Shown here in pieces: positions 51,075 to 60,964 of a DNA stretch of 64,000 nt. The stretch spans positions 3,116 through 67,115 of the forward strand of contig NZ_LMNA01000001.1 of NCBI RefSeq assembly GCF_001422445.1, given 5' to 3'. Position 1 is the first letter of the stretch. Every line of letters starts with the position of its first letter. A program made the translations under genes and the position numbers. This DNA comes from Pseudorhodoferax sp. Leaf274 (GTDB lineage Bacteria; Pseudomonadota; Gammaproteobacteria; Burkholderiales; Burkholderiaceae_C). Below the pieces are notes generated by a model, which had not been told where the DNA came from, searched no databases, and saw only the letters and a list, made by a program, of their open reading frames with translations.

Positions 51075-52489
51075 AGGCGGCCATGACCTTCTCGACGCCC
51101 GAGCGCGCCGCGGCCGATCCCCGCCGCTGGCTGGCCTTGTGCGTGCTGCTGGCCGGCACGCTGCTGCCACCACTGGACTTCTTCATCGTCAATGTCGCCC
51201 TGCCCGCCATCCAGGCAGACCTGCAGGCCACGCCTTCGCTGGCCCAACTGGTCGTGTCCGTCTACGCGGCAGCCTATGCCGTCACGCTGATCCTCGGCGG
51301 GCGCCTGGGCGACCTCTATGGGCGCAAGCGCATGTTCATCGTCGGGATGCTGGGGTTCGGCGTCGCATCGGCTCTGTGCGGCTGCGCGCCCTCGCCGAGC
51401 GTTCTGGTCGCGGGCCGGCTGCTGCAGGGCATCAGCGCTGCGGTCATGGCGCCGCAGTCGCTGGCGTCCATCCATGCCATCTTCCCCGCCCAGGAGAAGT
51501 CACGTGCGCTGGGCATGTACGGCGCCACCTTCGGCGCGGCTTCGGTGGCCGGCCAATTGCTGGGCGGTCTGCTGGTGTCGGTCGATCTGTTCGGACTCGG
51601 GTGGCGCGCGGTTTTTCTGATCAACCTGCCAGTCATTGCCCTGGCTGTTCCGGCGGCGATCTGCTGGGTGCGCGACAGCCGCTCCGAGCAGGCGGGGCGC
51701 CTGGACATCGTGGGCGCGCTGCTGCTGGCAGCAGGCTTGCTGGCGCTGGTGGTGCCGCTCATCGAAGGGCGCGAGCGCGGCTGGCCGTGGTGGTGCGTCG
51801 GCCTGCTGGCCCTGAGCCCGCCGCTGCTTCTCGCATTCTGGCGCTCCGAGCAGCGGCAAGAGCGTGGGCACGGCACGCCGTTGGTGCCACCGTCCGTGCT
51901 GGCGTCACCGGGCTTGCGGCGCAGTCTGGCCGCCACGTTTTTCTTCTACACCATCGCGCCCTTCTTTCTGCTGTTCGCGGTCTACGAACAGATGGGGCTG
52001 GGCCACGGGGCGCTGACCGCGGGGCTGGCGATCCTGCCGCTTGGCATCGGCTTCCTGCTCGGACCACTGTGCAGTGCGACCGTGGCACGACGGCTGAAAG
52101 CCAACACGGCAGCGTTCGGCATGGGCCTGGAGGTGGTGGGCATGCTGTCCGCCGCCGGCCTGGCCTGGGCCGACACGCCGGCGTGGCTGCCGGCACCCTT
52201 GCTCCTCATCGGGCTGGGCCAAGGCATCGCGCTGCCCGCGCTGGTGCGGCTGAATGTGGACCAGGTGGATGCACGCTGGGCCGGGCTGGCGGCGGGCCTG
52301 GTGAACGCCACCCTGCAGGTCAGCGCGGCCGTGTCGACCGCGACCATCGGCGGCCTGTTCTTCGCGCTGTCGCCGCGTGGCGCCGGCCCGGCCGCAGTGA
52401 AAACGGCCTTCGCGGTCGCGCTGCTCGCCATCGGTACGGGCCTGGCGCTGGCGGTGGTCTTGAGCCGAAAACCCCAGGTGATCCGTTGA
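51071..52489 (+). CDS. DHA2-family MFS exporter (14 helices)
   Basis: A 472-aa MFS transporter of the drug:H+ antiporter-2 type. It has motif A after helix 2 (GGRLGDLYGRKRMF), the motif D1-like PPLDFFIVNVALPAIQADL at the first helix, and motif C in the fifth helix region (GATFGAASVAGQLLGGLL). The length suits fourteen helices. The ATG at 51071 overlaps the preceding stop. It probably exports a product or toxic substrate of the two upstream oxidoreductases. Confidence 0.9.
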   Translation: MKAAMTFSTPERAAADPRRWLALCVLLAGTLLPPLDFFIVNVALPAIQADLQATPSLAQLVVSVYAAAYAVTLILGGRLGDLYGRKRMFIVGMLGFGVASALCGCAPSPSVLVAGRLLQGISAAVMAPQSLASIHAIFPAQEKSRALGMYGATFGAASVAGQLLGGLLVSVDLFGLGWRAVFLINLPVIALAVPAAICWVRDSRSEQAGRLDIVGALLLAAGLLALVVPLIEGRERGWPWWCVGLLALSPPLLLAFWRSEQRQERGHGTPLVPPSVLASPGLRRSLAATFFFYTIAPFFLLFAVYEQMGLGHGALTAGLAILPLGIGFLLGPLCSATVARRLKANTAAFGMGLEVVGMLSAAGLAWADTPAWLPAPLLLIGLGQGIALPALVRLNVDQVDARWAGLAAGLVNATLQVSAAVSTATIGGLFFALSPRGAGPAAVKTAFAVALLAIGTGLALAVVLSRKPQVIR

Positions 52490-52691
52490 GATCTGCTGCG
52501 GGCAGCCCGGTCGGCCATCCGTTCAGCGGCAGCATCTCGCATTGGAGCTGGCCTGGCAGCGTTGCAGAGGCGACCTGCGCTTCGGGCTTCAAGACTGTCC
52601 CGGCCTGCAGGACCTGCGTGCGGGACGATGCTGCTGCGCATGGACGCAACACGGAAGGACCAGGTGCTCGGTCACCGTAGACTGCGGCGCC

Positions 52692-53579
52692 ATGCACCCG
52701 CTTCCTCCGCTCAATCCCCTGAAGGCCTTCGAAGCCGCGGGCCGCCTGCAGAGCGTCTCCAAGGCCGCGGACGAGCTGGCGGTGACGCCGGCCGCGGTGA
52801 GCCGCCAGATCAAGGCGTTGGAAGAGTTTCTGAGGGCGCCGCTGTTCGAGCGCCTGCCAGGCGGCGTGCGGCTCACGCCGGCGGGCGCGCGCTACCTGGC
52901 CGAGGTCGGTCCGCTGCTGGTCGGCCTGCGCGAGGCGACCAACGTGGTCATGGGTGGCAGCTACCGGCGCCGGGTGCTCAAGATCCGCTCGCCGGCCACC
53001 TTCGCCGTGCGCTGGCTGATTCCGCGCCTGGCCGGCTTTCACAGCCGGCACCCCTCGATCGACGTGCAGGTGGCCACCTCGCCCGCCCCGCTGGACTTCG
53101 ACCGTGAGGCCATCGACGCCGGCATCCAGCTCGGTAACGGCGAGTGGGCGGGCCTGCGCTCCGAGCGGCTGATGCCCAACGTGCTCGTGCCGGTCGTCTC
53201 GCCGCGCTACGCCGTGGACCATGTGCTGCAGGCGCCACGCGCGCTCGCGCAGCAGACCCTGCTGCATTCCATGGCGCGGCCGGACGACTGGTCGCTGTGG
53301 CTCAAGTCCGTTGGCGACACCGAGGTCAACCCCTACCGCGGCATGAAGTACGAGACTTCGCTGCTGGCCTACCAGGCAGCGCTGGAAGGCCATGGCGTGG
53401 CCATCGCGCAGCGCGCCCTGGTCGAAAAGGAACTGGCCTCGGGCGCCCTGGTCGCGCCCTTCGGCCACGCGCTGGACTGCGGCGCCTTCACCTACTACTT
53501 CGCCGTGCCCGCGGCGCGCGCCGAGTCGCCGGCCCTGCGCGCTTTCCGCACCTGGCTGGACGAGGCGTTGGGCGACTGA
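52692..53579 (+). CDS. LysR-family regulator, GcvA-like
   Basis: A 295-aa LysR protein of the GcvA branch: PPLNPLKAFEAAGRLQSVSKAADEL, then TPAAVSRQIKALEEFLRAPLFERL. The start at 52692 (MHPLPPLN) is chosen because GcvA-like proteins begin this way; the frame upstream to 52542 is not homologous. It precedes the CoA-transferase gene by 122 bp on the same strand and may control the acyl-CoA group that follows. Confidence 0.9.
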   Translation: MHPLPPLNPLKAFEAAGRLQSVSKAADELAVTPAAVSRQIKALEEFLRAPLFERLPGGVRLTPAGARYLAEVGPLLVGLREATNVVMGGSYRRRVLKIRSPATFAVRWLIPRLAGFHSRHPSIDVQVATSPAPLDFDREAIDAGIQLGNGEWAGLRSERLMPNVLVPVVSPRYAVDHVLQAPRALAQQTLLHSMARPDDWSLWLKSVGDTEVNPYRGMKYETSLLAYQAALEGHGVAIAQRALVEKELASGALVAPFGHALDCGAFTYYFAVPAARAESPALRAFRTWLDEALGD

Positions 53580-53701
53580 GCAGCGCGCGAAGGCCTTGAC
53601 CAAAAGTCAAGCGCCCCACCCATAAAGTCGTTTGCCCCGAACCGGGCCGCTTCCTATTCTCCCGACCAGTCGATGCAAGGCATCGCGAGGAGAAGGAAAT
53701 C

Positions 53702-54907
53702 ATGCTCACCGACAGCCTCAACGGCATCCAGGTACTCGATCTGTCCCACGTGGTGGCCGGCCCCGTCTGCGGCATGCTGCTGGGCGACATGGGCGCCGAC
53801 GTGGTCAAGATCGAGCCCATCGGCGGCGAACTCGGCCGCCGCATCGGACCGCCCTACGTGCAGGGAGAGAGCGTGGTGGCTCTGAGCGTGAACCGCAACA
53901 AGCGCGGCCTGGCGATCGACCTCAAGGCCACCGAAGGGCAGCAGGTGCTGCAGCACATGGCGGCCCGCGCGGACGTGCTGATCGAGAGCTTTCGCCCCGG
54001 GGTGATGCAGCGGCTGGGCCTGGACGCACCGGCGCTGCTGCAGTTGCAGCCCAAGCTGGTCTACTGCTCCATCTCTGCTTTCGGCCAGACCGGGCCCTGG
54101 CATGCGCGGGCCGGCGTGGACGGCATCGTGCAGGCCGTCGCCGGCCTCATGAGCGCGATCGGCAGCGAGCACAGCGACCCGCTGAAGGTGTCGGTGCCCG
54201 TGGCCGACATGACGACCGGCTACCTCGCCACCATCGGTATCCTCGGCGCCCTGCACAAGGTGCGCGCCGGCGGCGCCGGCCAGCACCTGGACGTGAGCCT
54301 GTACAACGCCACGCTGATGCTGCAGCAGGTGGGCCTGGCCTTCTTCCTGGCCACTGGCGAGGAGCCGCGCAAGACCGGCAGCGCCGCGCCCTATGCCGCG
54401 CCGAACGAGGCGTTTCCCACGGCCGACGGCTGGATCATGGTCGCCGCCTACCAGCCCGAGCGCTGGAGCGCGCTGTGCAGCGTGCTCGACATGCCGGCGC
54501 TGCGCGACGACCCGCGCTTCGCGGATAACAGCGCCCGCGTGGCGAACCGGCCAGCACTGCAGGAACTGCTGGGCGCCGCCTTGCGCCGGCATGACACCGC
54601 CCACTGGCTCGCGCGGCTCGACGCCGCGGACATCCTGTGCGCGCCCATTGCCGGCTACCGCGAGGTGGCCGCCAGCGCACAGTACCGGCACAGCGGCATC
54701 GAGACCTGCCTGCAACACCCCGTCGCGGGCAGCCTGCGCATGCCCGGCTTCGGCCTGGCCGGCCCCGCCGCCACGGCCGCCCCGGCCGCGCCGCCGCCGC
54801 TCGTGGGCCAGCACTCCGTGCAGGTGCTAGCCGAGTACGGCATCCCCGGCACAACCATCCAGACGCTGCTCGCCCGTGGCGTGGTGGCGGCCGGCGCAGC
54901 GTTCTGA
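53702..54907 (+). CDS. Family III CoA transferase (CaiB/BaiF)
   Basis: A 401-aa family III CoA transferase, which moves CoA between carboxylic acids. The N-terminal glycine-rich HVVAGPVCGMLLGDMGADVVKIE, the NRNKRGLAIDLK stretch and catalytic Asp169 (VPVADMTTGY) are all present. The preceding GAGAAGGAAATC supplies a strong ribosome site. Its TGA overlaps the ATG of the enoyl-CoA hydratase gene (TGATG), so a CoA ester is made and hydrated in sequence. Confidence 0.93.
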   Translation: MLTDSLNGIQVLDLSHVVAGPVCGMLLGDMGADVVKIEPIGGELGRRIGPPYVQGESVVALSVNRNKRGLAIDLKATEGQQVLQHMAARADVLIESFRPGVMQRLGLDAPALLQLQPKLVYCSISAFGQTGPWHARAGVDGIVQAVAGLMSAIGSEHSDPLKVSVPVADMTTGYLATIGILGALHKVRAGGAGQHLDVSLYNATLMLQQVGLAFFLATGEEPRKTGSAAPYAAPNEAFPTADGWIMVAAYQPERWSALCSVLDMPALRDDPRFADNSARVANRPALQELLGAALRRHDTAHWLARLDAADILCAPIAGYREVAASAQYRHSGIETCLQHPVAGSLRMPGFGLAGPAATAAPAAPPPLVGQHSVQVLAEYGIPGTTIQTLLARGVVAAGAAF

Positions 54908-55764
54908 TGCTTTCTTCTTCCATCCCTACCACCATGACCATGACATCCGCCTGGAATCCCCTCGTCTCCACCCACTGCGACCACGGCGTGCTGACCATTT
55001 CGATGGACGCGGCCGACGGCGGCAACGCGCTGACCGTGGCCATGAGCCAGGCCCTGGCCGAAGCCCTGGAGGGCGCGGCCCGCCGCCCCGATGTGCACTG
55101 CGTGGTGCTGCGCTCCTCGGCACGCTACTTCTGCACCGGCGGCAACGTGGACGACATGCGCAGCGGCGCCGACCTGATGCAGGGCAGCCCCGACCGCGTG
55201 CGCGAGCGCCTGGCCGAGGTGCTGCACCGCATCACCCTGGCCACGCAGGCCATCGAGGTGCCGCTCATCGCCGCCGTCAACGGTGCGGCCGTGGGCGCCG
55301 GCTTCGACATCACGCTGATGTGCGACGTGCGCATTGCCGGCCACAGGGCCCGCTTCGCCGAGAGCTTCCTGCGGCTGGGGCTGATCTCGGGCATCGGCGG
55401 CGCCTGGTTCCTGTCGCGCCTGGTCGGCCTGTCCAAGGCCCTGGAGCTGAGCTTCACGAGCGAATTCCTGGACGCGCAGGCCGCGCTGGCCGCTGGCATC
55501 GTCACGCGCGTGGTGCCCGACGAGGACCTGGACACCGAGGTGCAGGCGCTGGCGCGCCGCATCGCCGCCGCACCGCCGCGCGCCCTGCGCATGGCAAAGA
55601 AGCTCGTGCGCGAGTCGGCTACGGCGTCCTTGCCCACCGCGCTGGAGATGGCGGCCTCCATGCAGGCGCTGCTGATGGCGGGCGACGAGCACAAGGCGGC
55701 CGTCGCGGCCTTCCTGCAGCGCCAGGCCCAGTCCCGCGCGCTGGACGGCACCACCACCACCTGA
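54907..55764 (+). CDS. Enoyl-CoA hydratase/isomerase-family protein
   Basis: A 285-aa crotonase-fold enzyme. It has the oxyanion-hole segments LRSSARYFCTGGNVDDM (about 75-91) and NGAAVGAGFDITLMCDVRIAG, and the C-terminal APPRALRMAKKLV. The start at 54907 is suggested by the TGATG overlap with the CoA transferase; in-frame ATGs at 54934 and 54940 are nearer to the homologous region and possible. It acts on the CoA ester made upstream and is followed by a Bug receptor for the likely acid substrate. Confidence 0.9.
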   Translation: MLSSSIPTTMTMTSAWNPLVSTHCDHGVLTISMDAADGGNALTVAMSQALAEALEGAARRPDVHCVVLRSSARYFCTGGNVDDMRSGADLMQGSPDRVRERLAEVLHRITLATQAIEVPLIAAVNGAAVGAGFDITLMCDVRIAGHRARFAESFLRLGLISGIGGAWFLSRLVGLSKALELSFTSEFLDAQAALAAGIVTRVVPDEDLDTEVQALARRIAAAPPRALRMAKKLVRESATASLPTALEMAASMQALLMAGDEHKAAVAAFLQRQAQSRALDGTTTT

Positions 55765-55808
55765 GCCTGGCCGCGCCCACCCCCCACACACACAGACGGA
55801 GACCGACC

Positions 55809-56780
55809 ATGCCCCTGACCCGACGTGCCGCCACGCTCGCCCCGCTGCTGTTGACCGCCCTGGGTGCGGCACGCCCCGCCCGTGCGGCCTACCCCGATAG
55901 GCCGCTGAACTTCGTCGTGCCGTTCGGCGCGGGCAGCGCCACCGACCTGCTGGCACGCGCGCTCGCGGTGGGGGTCACCGAGCAGTCCGGCCAGCCCGTG
56001 GTGGTGGACAACCGCGCCGGCGCCGGCGGCATGCTCGCGGCCCAGCACGTCGCGCGCGCTCCGGCGGACGGTTACACCGTGCTGGTCACGACCAACAGCA
56101 CCCAGACGGCCAACCCCTTCCTCTACCGCAAGCTGCCCTACGACCCGGTCAAGGACTTCCAGCCGCTGACGGCGCTGGGCCGCGGCGGCACGGTGCTGGT
56201 GGTGCGTCCGCAGGCGCCCTACCGCAGCGTGGCCGACGTAGTGGCGCAGGCGCGCCGCAGCCCGGGCCAGTTGAGCTTCGGCAGCGGCAACTCGTCCAGC
56301 CGCATGGCCGGTGAGATGTTCAAGCAGTTGAGCGGAACCGACATCCTGTGGGTGGGCTACAAGAGCAACCCAAACGCGCTGACCGACCTGCTGGGTGGAC
56401 AGATCGACCTGATGTTCATCGACACGGTGACGGGCCTGCCCCACATCCAGTCGGGCAAGCTGCGGCCGCTGGGTGTGTCCATGCCCCAGCGCATCGCGCC
56501 GCTGCCCGAGGTGCCGACCATCGCCGAGGCCGGCGTGGCCGGCTACGACATCGGCTACTGGTTCGGGGCCTATGTGCCGGCCGCCACACCGGCACCGGTG
56601 GCGCAGCGGCTGCGCGCGTGGCTGGTGGCCGCCTCGGCCAGCAGCCAGGCCAAAAGCTTCTACGCGAGCACCAGCACCGAGCCATGGACCACGACGCCGG
56701 AGGTGCTGGCGCGCTTCCAGGAGCTGGACACGCAGAAGTGGGGGCGCGTCATCAAGGCCGCGGGCATCGAGCCGGAGTGA
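55809..56780 (+). CDS. Bug-family (TctC-like) receptor
   Basis: A 323-aa periplasmic binding protein with an N-terminal signal (RRAATLAPLLLTALGAARPARA). Family motifs are YPDRPLNFVVPFGAGSATDLLAR, VVVDNRAGAGGMLAAQHVA and RKLPYDPVKDFQPL. It follows the enoyl-CoA hydratase by 44 bp, so the ligand is probably the acid activated by the CoA transferase. It ends 28 bp before the convergent GntR gene. Confidence 0.93.
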   Translation: MPLTRRAATLAPLLLTALGAARPARAAYPDRPLNFVVPFGAGSATDLLARALAVGVTEQSGQPVVVDNRAGAGGMLAAQHVARAPADGYTVLVTTNSTQTANPFLYRKLPYDPVKDFQPLTALGRGGTVLVVRPQAPYRSVADVVAQARRSPGQLSFGSGNSSSRMAGEMFKQLSGTDILWVGYKSNPNALTDLLGGQIDLMFIDTVTGLPHIQSGKLRPLGVSMPQRIAPLPEVPTIAEAGVAGYDIGYWFGAYVPAATPAPVAQRLRAWLVAASASSQAKSFYASTSTEPWTTTPEVLARFQELDTQKWGRVIKAAGIEPE

Positions 56781-56807
56781 GGCAGCGCCTGCCCATCCGC
56801 CGGCCGC

Positions 56808-57704
56808 TCAGGTTGGCTTCCTGCCGGTTACCTCGTGCACAAAATGGCCGCCGCTCAATGTGTTGACCGTCTCCCCCGGGATGTCCATCAGCATGCGGCT
56901 GCGCTCGGGCGTCATGGTCACGGTGATGTACTCCACGGGGCGCGCCTCGGGATCGTGGATGACGCGCACGATTTTGAGCAGGGCCACGCCCACGTCCGTC
57001 TGCATCAGCTTGGCCTGCAGCGGATCGCTGAGCTCGGCCGTGATCTCCTGGATCACGCGGCCGAACTTCACGCCCTGAGCCAGCAGGATCTCGTAGAGCG
57101 CCTGCTTGCGCAGCGACGTGGCCGTTACCTGCTTGCCCAGCCGGGCCGGCACCCAGGCGTCGGACAGCATGACCGGCGTTCCGCCCACGCTGCGCAGGCG
57201 CAGCGCGTGCACCGCCTTCTCGCCGGGCGCGAGCTGCAGCAGCGCGGCCACGTCCGGTGGCGCCTCGGTCTGCTCGACCCGCAGCACCTGCACCTGCGTC
57301 TCAGCCGCCGTCTTGCGCAGGCTGTCGATCAACGAGAGGCTGGGCCGCGGCCGCGCCAGCGGTAGCTTGTCCTGCAGCACGAAGGTGCCGCGGCCATGGC
57401 GCCGCTCGACGAAGCCCTGCGCCGCCAGATCGGCCAGCGCGCGTCGCACGGTGATGCGAGAGACGTCGAAGCGCTCGCACAAGGACTCTTCCTTGGGCAA
57501 CAGGCCAGAGCCGGCGTACACGCCGCGGACGATCTCGTCGCGCAGCACCACGAAGAGCTGGCGGTGGAGCGAGGTGCCCGGGGAACGGGGCATGGGGCTG
57601 GACGCGGCATCGGCCAGGGCGTTTGCGGACTTCATCGGCGTCGGGCGGGAAAGAGCTGCTGAGGCGACCGAGCATAGCGGGTCGGTCTGTGTTTGTGTCG
57701 TCAT
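56808..57704 (-). CDS. GntR-family regulator, HutC/UTRA type
   Basis: A 298-aa GntR regulator. The winged helix covers about residues 45-110 (SLHRQLFVVLRDEIVRGVYAG, PKEESLCERFDVSRITVRRALADLAAQGFVERRHGRGTFV in two halves), and the UTRA ligand-binding domain fills about 130-290 (VHALRLRSVGGTPVMLSDAWVP). An internal ATG at 57635 (MKSANALAD) would give 275 aa. It is divergent from the Bug receptor at 57818, with an AT-rich stretch (57740-57765) between them that should hold its operator. Confidence 0.92.
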   Translation of the reverse strand: MTTQTQTDPLCSVASAALSRPTPMKSANALADAASSPMPRSPGTSLHRQLFVVLRDEIVRGVYAGSGLLPKEESLCERFDVSRITVRRALADLAAQGFVERRHGRGTFVLQDKLPLARPRPSLSLIDSLRKTAAETQVQVLRVEQTEAPPDVAALLQLAPGEKAVHALRLRSVGGTPVMLSDAWVPARLGKQVTATSLRKQALYEILLAQGVKFGRVIQEITAELSDPLQAKLMQTDVGVALLKIVRVIHDPEARPVEYITVTMTPERSRMLMDIPGETVNTLSGGHFVHEVTGRKPT

Positions 57705-57817
57705 ACCGCCAGGACATGTGCAGGGTCGTTGACTTCGACGTTTGTTGTCATATTATTATTAACACAAGCCCACGATAGAAAGTTGACGTGGGCGACAACA
57801 TGTACATGGAGACAACG

Positions 57818-58807
57818 ATGCCACCCACCCCCCCCACCGCCGCAGCGCTATACCCGGGCTCCTGGTCCCGGCGCGGCTTCCTCGGCAGCGCCGCAGCACT
57901 GGCCTGCGGCACCGCCACCGCCGCCGCACCCGACTGGTCGCCGACGCGGCCGCTCGAGATGCTGGTGAGCTTTCCGGCCGGCGGCACCGCGGACACGCTG
58001 GCGCGGCTGCTGGGCGACCGCCTGGCGAAGTCGCACGGCTGGCAGACCGTCGTCGTCAACCGCCCCGGCGGTGGCGGCCTCATCCTGCAGAACGTGCTGA
58101 AGACCGCCAGGAACGACGGGCATACGGTCGGCTTCGGCGCGAGCTACGAGCTGACCTACCCGGTCGGGGAGCGGCTGCAGACCGACCGCCTGCAGGAGTT
58201 CGATGCTCTGTGCAGCATCGCCGCCCTGCCCGTCTGCATCATGGCGCGCAGCGACGCCAGGCTCGACACAGTGGACGATTGGCGCCGCAAGGCCGCGGCC
58301 GGACAGCCCATCACCTTCGGCGTCTCGCCGCCGTTCGAATGGGTGGGCGAGCGGCTGGGACGGCTGCTGAAGATGGAGATCATCGCGGTGCCGTTCCGTG
58401 GCAGCAGCGAGATCAACCAGCAATTGCTGGGCGGCACGCTGGACCTCGCGATGTCGGCCGGCAGCCATGTGCCGCTGGAACGCGCCCACCGGGCCAAGGT
58501 GGTCTATGCCGTGACGAAGGCACGCATGCCCAGCCATCCCGATGTTCCGACCCTGCGCGAAGCCGGCGCGGACCTGGCCATCCAGTCGCGCTTCATCGTG
58601 TTCGCGAACAAGGAGGTGCCCACCAGGGTGCGCTCGGCGCTGTCGGAGATGTTCACGCAGGTGGCGCAGGAGCGGCCGCTGCAGGACGCCCTGCGCGAGC
58701 GCGGACTCATTGCCGAAGCGCTGAAGGGCGCCCCGCTGCTGCGCGAACTGCAGGAGGAAGTTCAGATCGGCAACACCATCGGCCGCGCGCAGGACGCACG
58801 CAAGTAG
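57818..58807 (+). CDS. Bug-family receptor with a twin-arginine-like signal
   Basis: A 329-aa Bug protein. The N terminus SRRGFLGSAAALACGTATAAA looks like a Tat signal rather than the Sec signals of the other Bug genes here. The core is less typical (TRPLEMLVSFPAGGTADTLARL, VVVNRPGGGGLILQNVLKTA). The start at 57818 has GGAG at 6 nt; the earlier in-frame starts (57788 GTG, 57800 and 57806 ATG) lack a ribosome site, and 57799-57808 is the palindrome CATGTACATG. It is divergent from the GntR gene and likely its target. Confidence 0.88.
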   Translation: MPPTPPTAAALYPGSWSRRGFLGSAAALACGTATAAAPDWSPTRPLEMLVSFPAGGTADTLARLLGDRLAKSHGWQTVVVNRPGGGGLILQNVLKTARNDGHTVGFGASYELTYPVGERLQTDRLQEFDALCSIAALPVCIMARSDARLDTVDDWRRKAAAGQPITFGVSPPFEWVGERLGRLLKMEIIAVPFRGSSEINQQLLGGTLDLAMSAGSHVPLERAHRAKVVYAVTKARMPSHPDVPTLREAGADLAIQSRFIVFANKEVPTRVRSALSEMFTQVAQERPLQDALRERGLIAEALKGAPLLRELQEEVQIGNTIGRAQDARK

Positions 58808-58865
58808 GTCGGGCGGAGCCAGGCACGCTGGCCGGTCGCGGCCAACCAGGCTGCGCCCGGCGCCG

Positions 58866-59852
58866 TCACTGTTCCAGCGAGTAGCGCTGGACGAGCGAAC
58901 CGAGCCGCGCGCTCTCCTGCCGGACCTGGGCCGCGAATTCGGCGGGCGTGTTGACGACCGGCTCTGCACCTGCGGCCGCAATGGTCCGCTGCACGTCGGG
59001 GTCCTGCACCGCTTCGCGCAGCGCGGCGGCGATGGCCTGCGCCACGGGCGCCGGCAGCCCGGCTGGCGCGAAGACGCCGAACCAGTTGATGGAGCGGAAT
59101 GCGCCGAAGCCCGCCTCCTGCGCGGTCGGCACCTCCGGCAGCACCGCTGCGCGCCTGTCGCCCGTCGTCGCCAAGAAGCGCAGCGTGCCCGCCTTGGCAT
59201 GGGGCAGCGCAGCGGCAATGCCGGTGAAGGACATGTTGACGTTGTTGGCGACCAGGTCCGCTACGACGGCACTGGTACCCCGGTAGTTGACGACGACGGC
59301 GTCCGCCAGCTTCGTCTCCGCGACGAACTGGTTCGACATCAGCCGCGACTGGTTGTCGGTCGTGCCGAGCGCGCAGCGCTGTGCCGCACGCCCGCAATAC
59401 GCCACGAACTCGGCCAGGGTCTTCACCGGCATCTTCGCGCTCACGACGATGGCATTGGACGCCTGTGCGACGGCGGTGACCGGCAGCAGCCGCTGCAGCG
59501 GGTCAATGCCGCGCAGCCCCGGGGTATAGCGGGTCAGCGCGATCGATGGCACCTGCAGCAGCAAGGTGCTGCCGTCGGGCGCGGCGTCCATAACGCGGCG
59601 CGTGCCGATCAATCCATCGGCCCCCGGGATGTTCTCGACGATGACCGGCTGCTGCCAGAGGACCGCCAGTTGCCGCGACACGGCGCGGGCGACCGTGTCG
59701 GTGCCGCCGCCCGGGGCATAGGGCACGACGACGGTCACGGGCTTGGCAGGCCGCCACAGCGGGGCCTGCGCCGACGCCGGGCGCGGCGCGATGGCCGCCA
59801 GCGCGACGGCGGACAAGGCGAACAGATGCTTCACACGGAATGTCACGGACAC
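58866..59852 (-). CDS. Bug-family (TctC-like) receptor
   Basis: A 328-aa periplasmic receptor with a signal peptide (FALSAVALAAIAPRPASA). Motifs are RPAKPVTVVVPYAPGGGTDTVARA and VIVENIPGADGLIGTRRVM. It lies 49 bp after a related Bug gene on the same strand (59902-60897); the two are only moderately alike, so this is an old duplication. It forms the end of a leftward operon with acyl-CoA synthetase, YrdC-like and LeuD-like genes. Confidence 0.93.
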   Translation of the reverse strand: MSVTFRVKHLFALSAVALAAIAPRPASAQAPLWRPAKPVTVVVPYAPGGGTDTVARAVSRQLAVLWQQPVIVENIPGADGLIGTRRVMDAAPDGSTLLLQVPSIALTRYTPGLRGIDPLQRLLPVTAVAQASNAIVVSAKMPVKTLAEFVAYCGRAAQRCALGTTDNQSRLMSNQFVAETKLADAVVVNYRGTSAVVADLVANNVNMSFTGIAAALPHAKAGTLRFLATTGDRRAAVLPEVPTAQEAGFGAFRSINWFGVFAPAGLPAPVAQAIAAALREAVQDPDVQRTIAAAGAEPVVNTPAEFAAQVRQESARLGSLVQRYSLEQ

Positions 59853-59901
59853 GATGGTTTCGTCCTTTGCTGCAGTTCCAGGGGCGCCATGGCGGCGCGT
59901 C

Positions 59902-60897
59902 TCAATCGAGCTTGAGCTTGGCCGCCTGGATCAGGTCGCGCCACTTGCCCAGGTCGTCCTCGAACGCCTTGCGGGCCTGTGCCGGCGCGCGGTGGGCGAC
60001 CAGCAGGCCGGTGCCCTCAAGGTTGCGCACGACCTCGGGGTCGGCCAGCACCGCTGCAAGCGCCGCGCTCAGGCGGTCGAACACGGGCGCCGGCAGGTTC
60101 CGCGGTGCGAGCACGCCGCTCATGTAGGTTGCCTGCAGCGTCGGAAACCCGAGTTCCGCCACGGTTGGCACAGCAGGCAGCGCCGCGAGCCGCTGTACTG
60201 TCGTGACCGCCAGCGCCTTCAGTCGCCCGGAGTGCACATGCTGCACGATGCCGGTCGGCGCGAAGAATGCCAGGTCCACGGTGCCGGCGATCAGGTCGGT
60301 GCTGGCCTGCCCCGAGCCCTTGTAGGCCACGTGCGTGATGTTCATGCGCGCCGCCATGCGCAGCATCTCGCCTTCCAGGTGCGGGATGCTTCCGACGCCA
60401 CCCGAGGCATAGGACAGGCCCTGCGGCCTGGCATGCGAGAGCGCCGCCAGTTCGCGGATGTCGCGGGCCGGCACGCCGGGATGCGCCACCAGCACCATCG
60501 GCAACTCGCCGATCCCGCCGATGTAGCTGAAGTCGGCCGGCCGGTAGCCGACAGACCGGTACGCCGGCGTGACCGAGATGGCGCCGTTGTCTGCGAGATA
60601 CAAGGTGTAGCCGTCCGCCGCGGACTGGGCCACCAGTTGCGCCGCGATGGCCCCGCCGGCACCGGGCCGGTAGTCCAGCACCACCGGAACGCCCAGGTTG
60701 CGCTCCAGGCCCAGCGCCAGGGGTCGGCCCACACCGTCGCCACCGCCGCCCGGCGGGTAGCCGATGACGAACTTGATCGGCTGCTGCGGCCAGGCTTTCT
60801 GCGCGCGCACCCAGGGCGCTGCCAGCGCACCAGCAGCCAGCGCGGCCACGGTGCGGCGCGACACGCCGCGACGCGGTTTAGGGGATGGAATGGACAT
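59902..60897 (-). CDS. Bug-family (TctC-like) receptor
   Basis: A 331-aa Bug protein. The start region [32 protein letters not shown] (beginning and end of the signal) contains a twin-arginine pair (SRRT). The core has [31 protein letters not shown] and [19 protein letters not shown]. It follows the acyl-CoA synthetase by 67 bp, so it probably binds the carboxylic acid that enzyme activates. Confidence 0.93.
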   Translation of the reverse strand: MSIPSPKPRRGVSRRTVAALAAGALAAPWVRAQKAWPQQPIKFVIGYPPGGGGDGVGRPLALGLERNLGVPVVLDYRPGAGGAIAAQLVAQSAADGYTLYLADNGAISVTPAYRSVGYRPADFSYIGGIGELPMVLVAHPGVPARDIRELAALSHARPQGLSYASGGVGSIPHLEGEMLRMAARMNITHVAYKGSGQASTDLIAGTVDLAFFAPTGIVQHVHSGRLKALAVTTVQRLAALPAVPTVAELGFPTLQATYMSGVLAPRNLPAPVFDRLSAALAAVLADPEVVRNLEGTGLLVAHRAPAQARKAFEDDLGKWRDLIQAAKLKLD

Positions 60898-60964
60898 GCC
60901 TGTCTCCTCGTTGTTCGTTGGGGTGGGCGGCGCGCAGTGCGGCCGGCATCCGCCGTACGCTCTG

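Noticed and set aside
57799-57808. CATGTACATG palindrome as an operator for the GntR regulator
   Set aside because: It overlaps candidate start codons, is short, and does not match HutC-type sites I know; it may be chance from repeated ATG codons.
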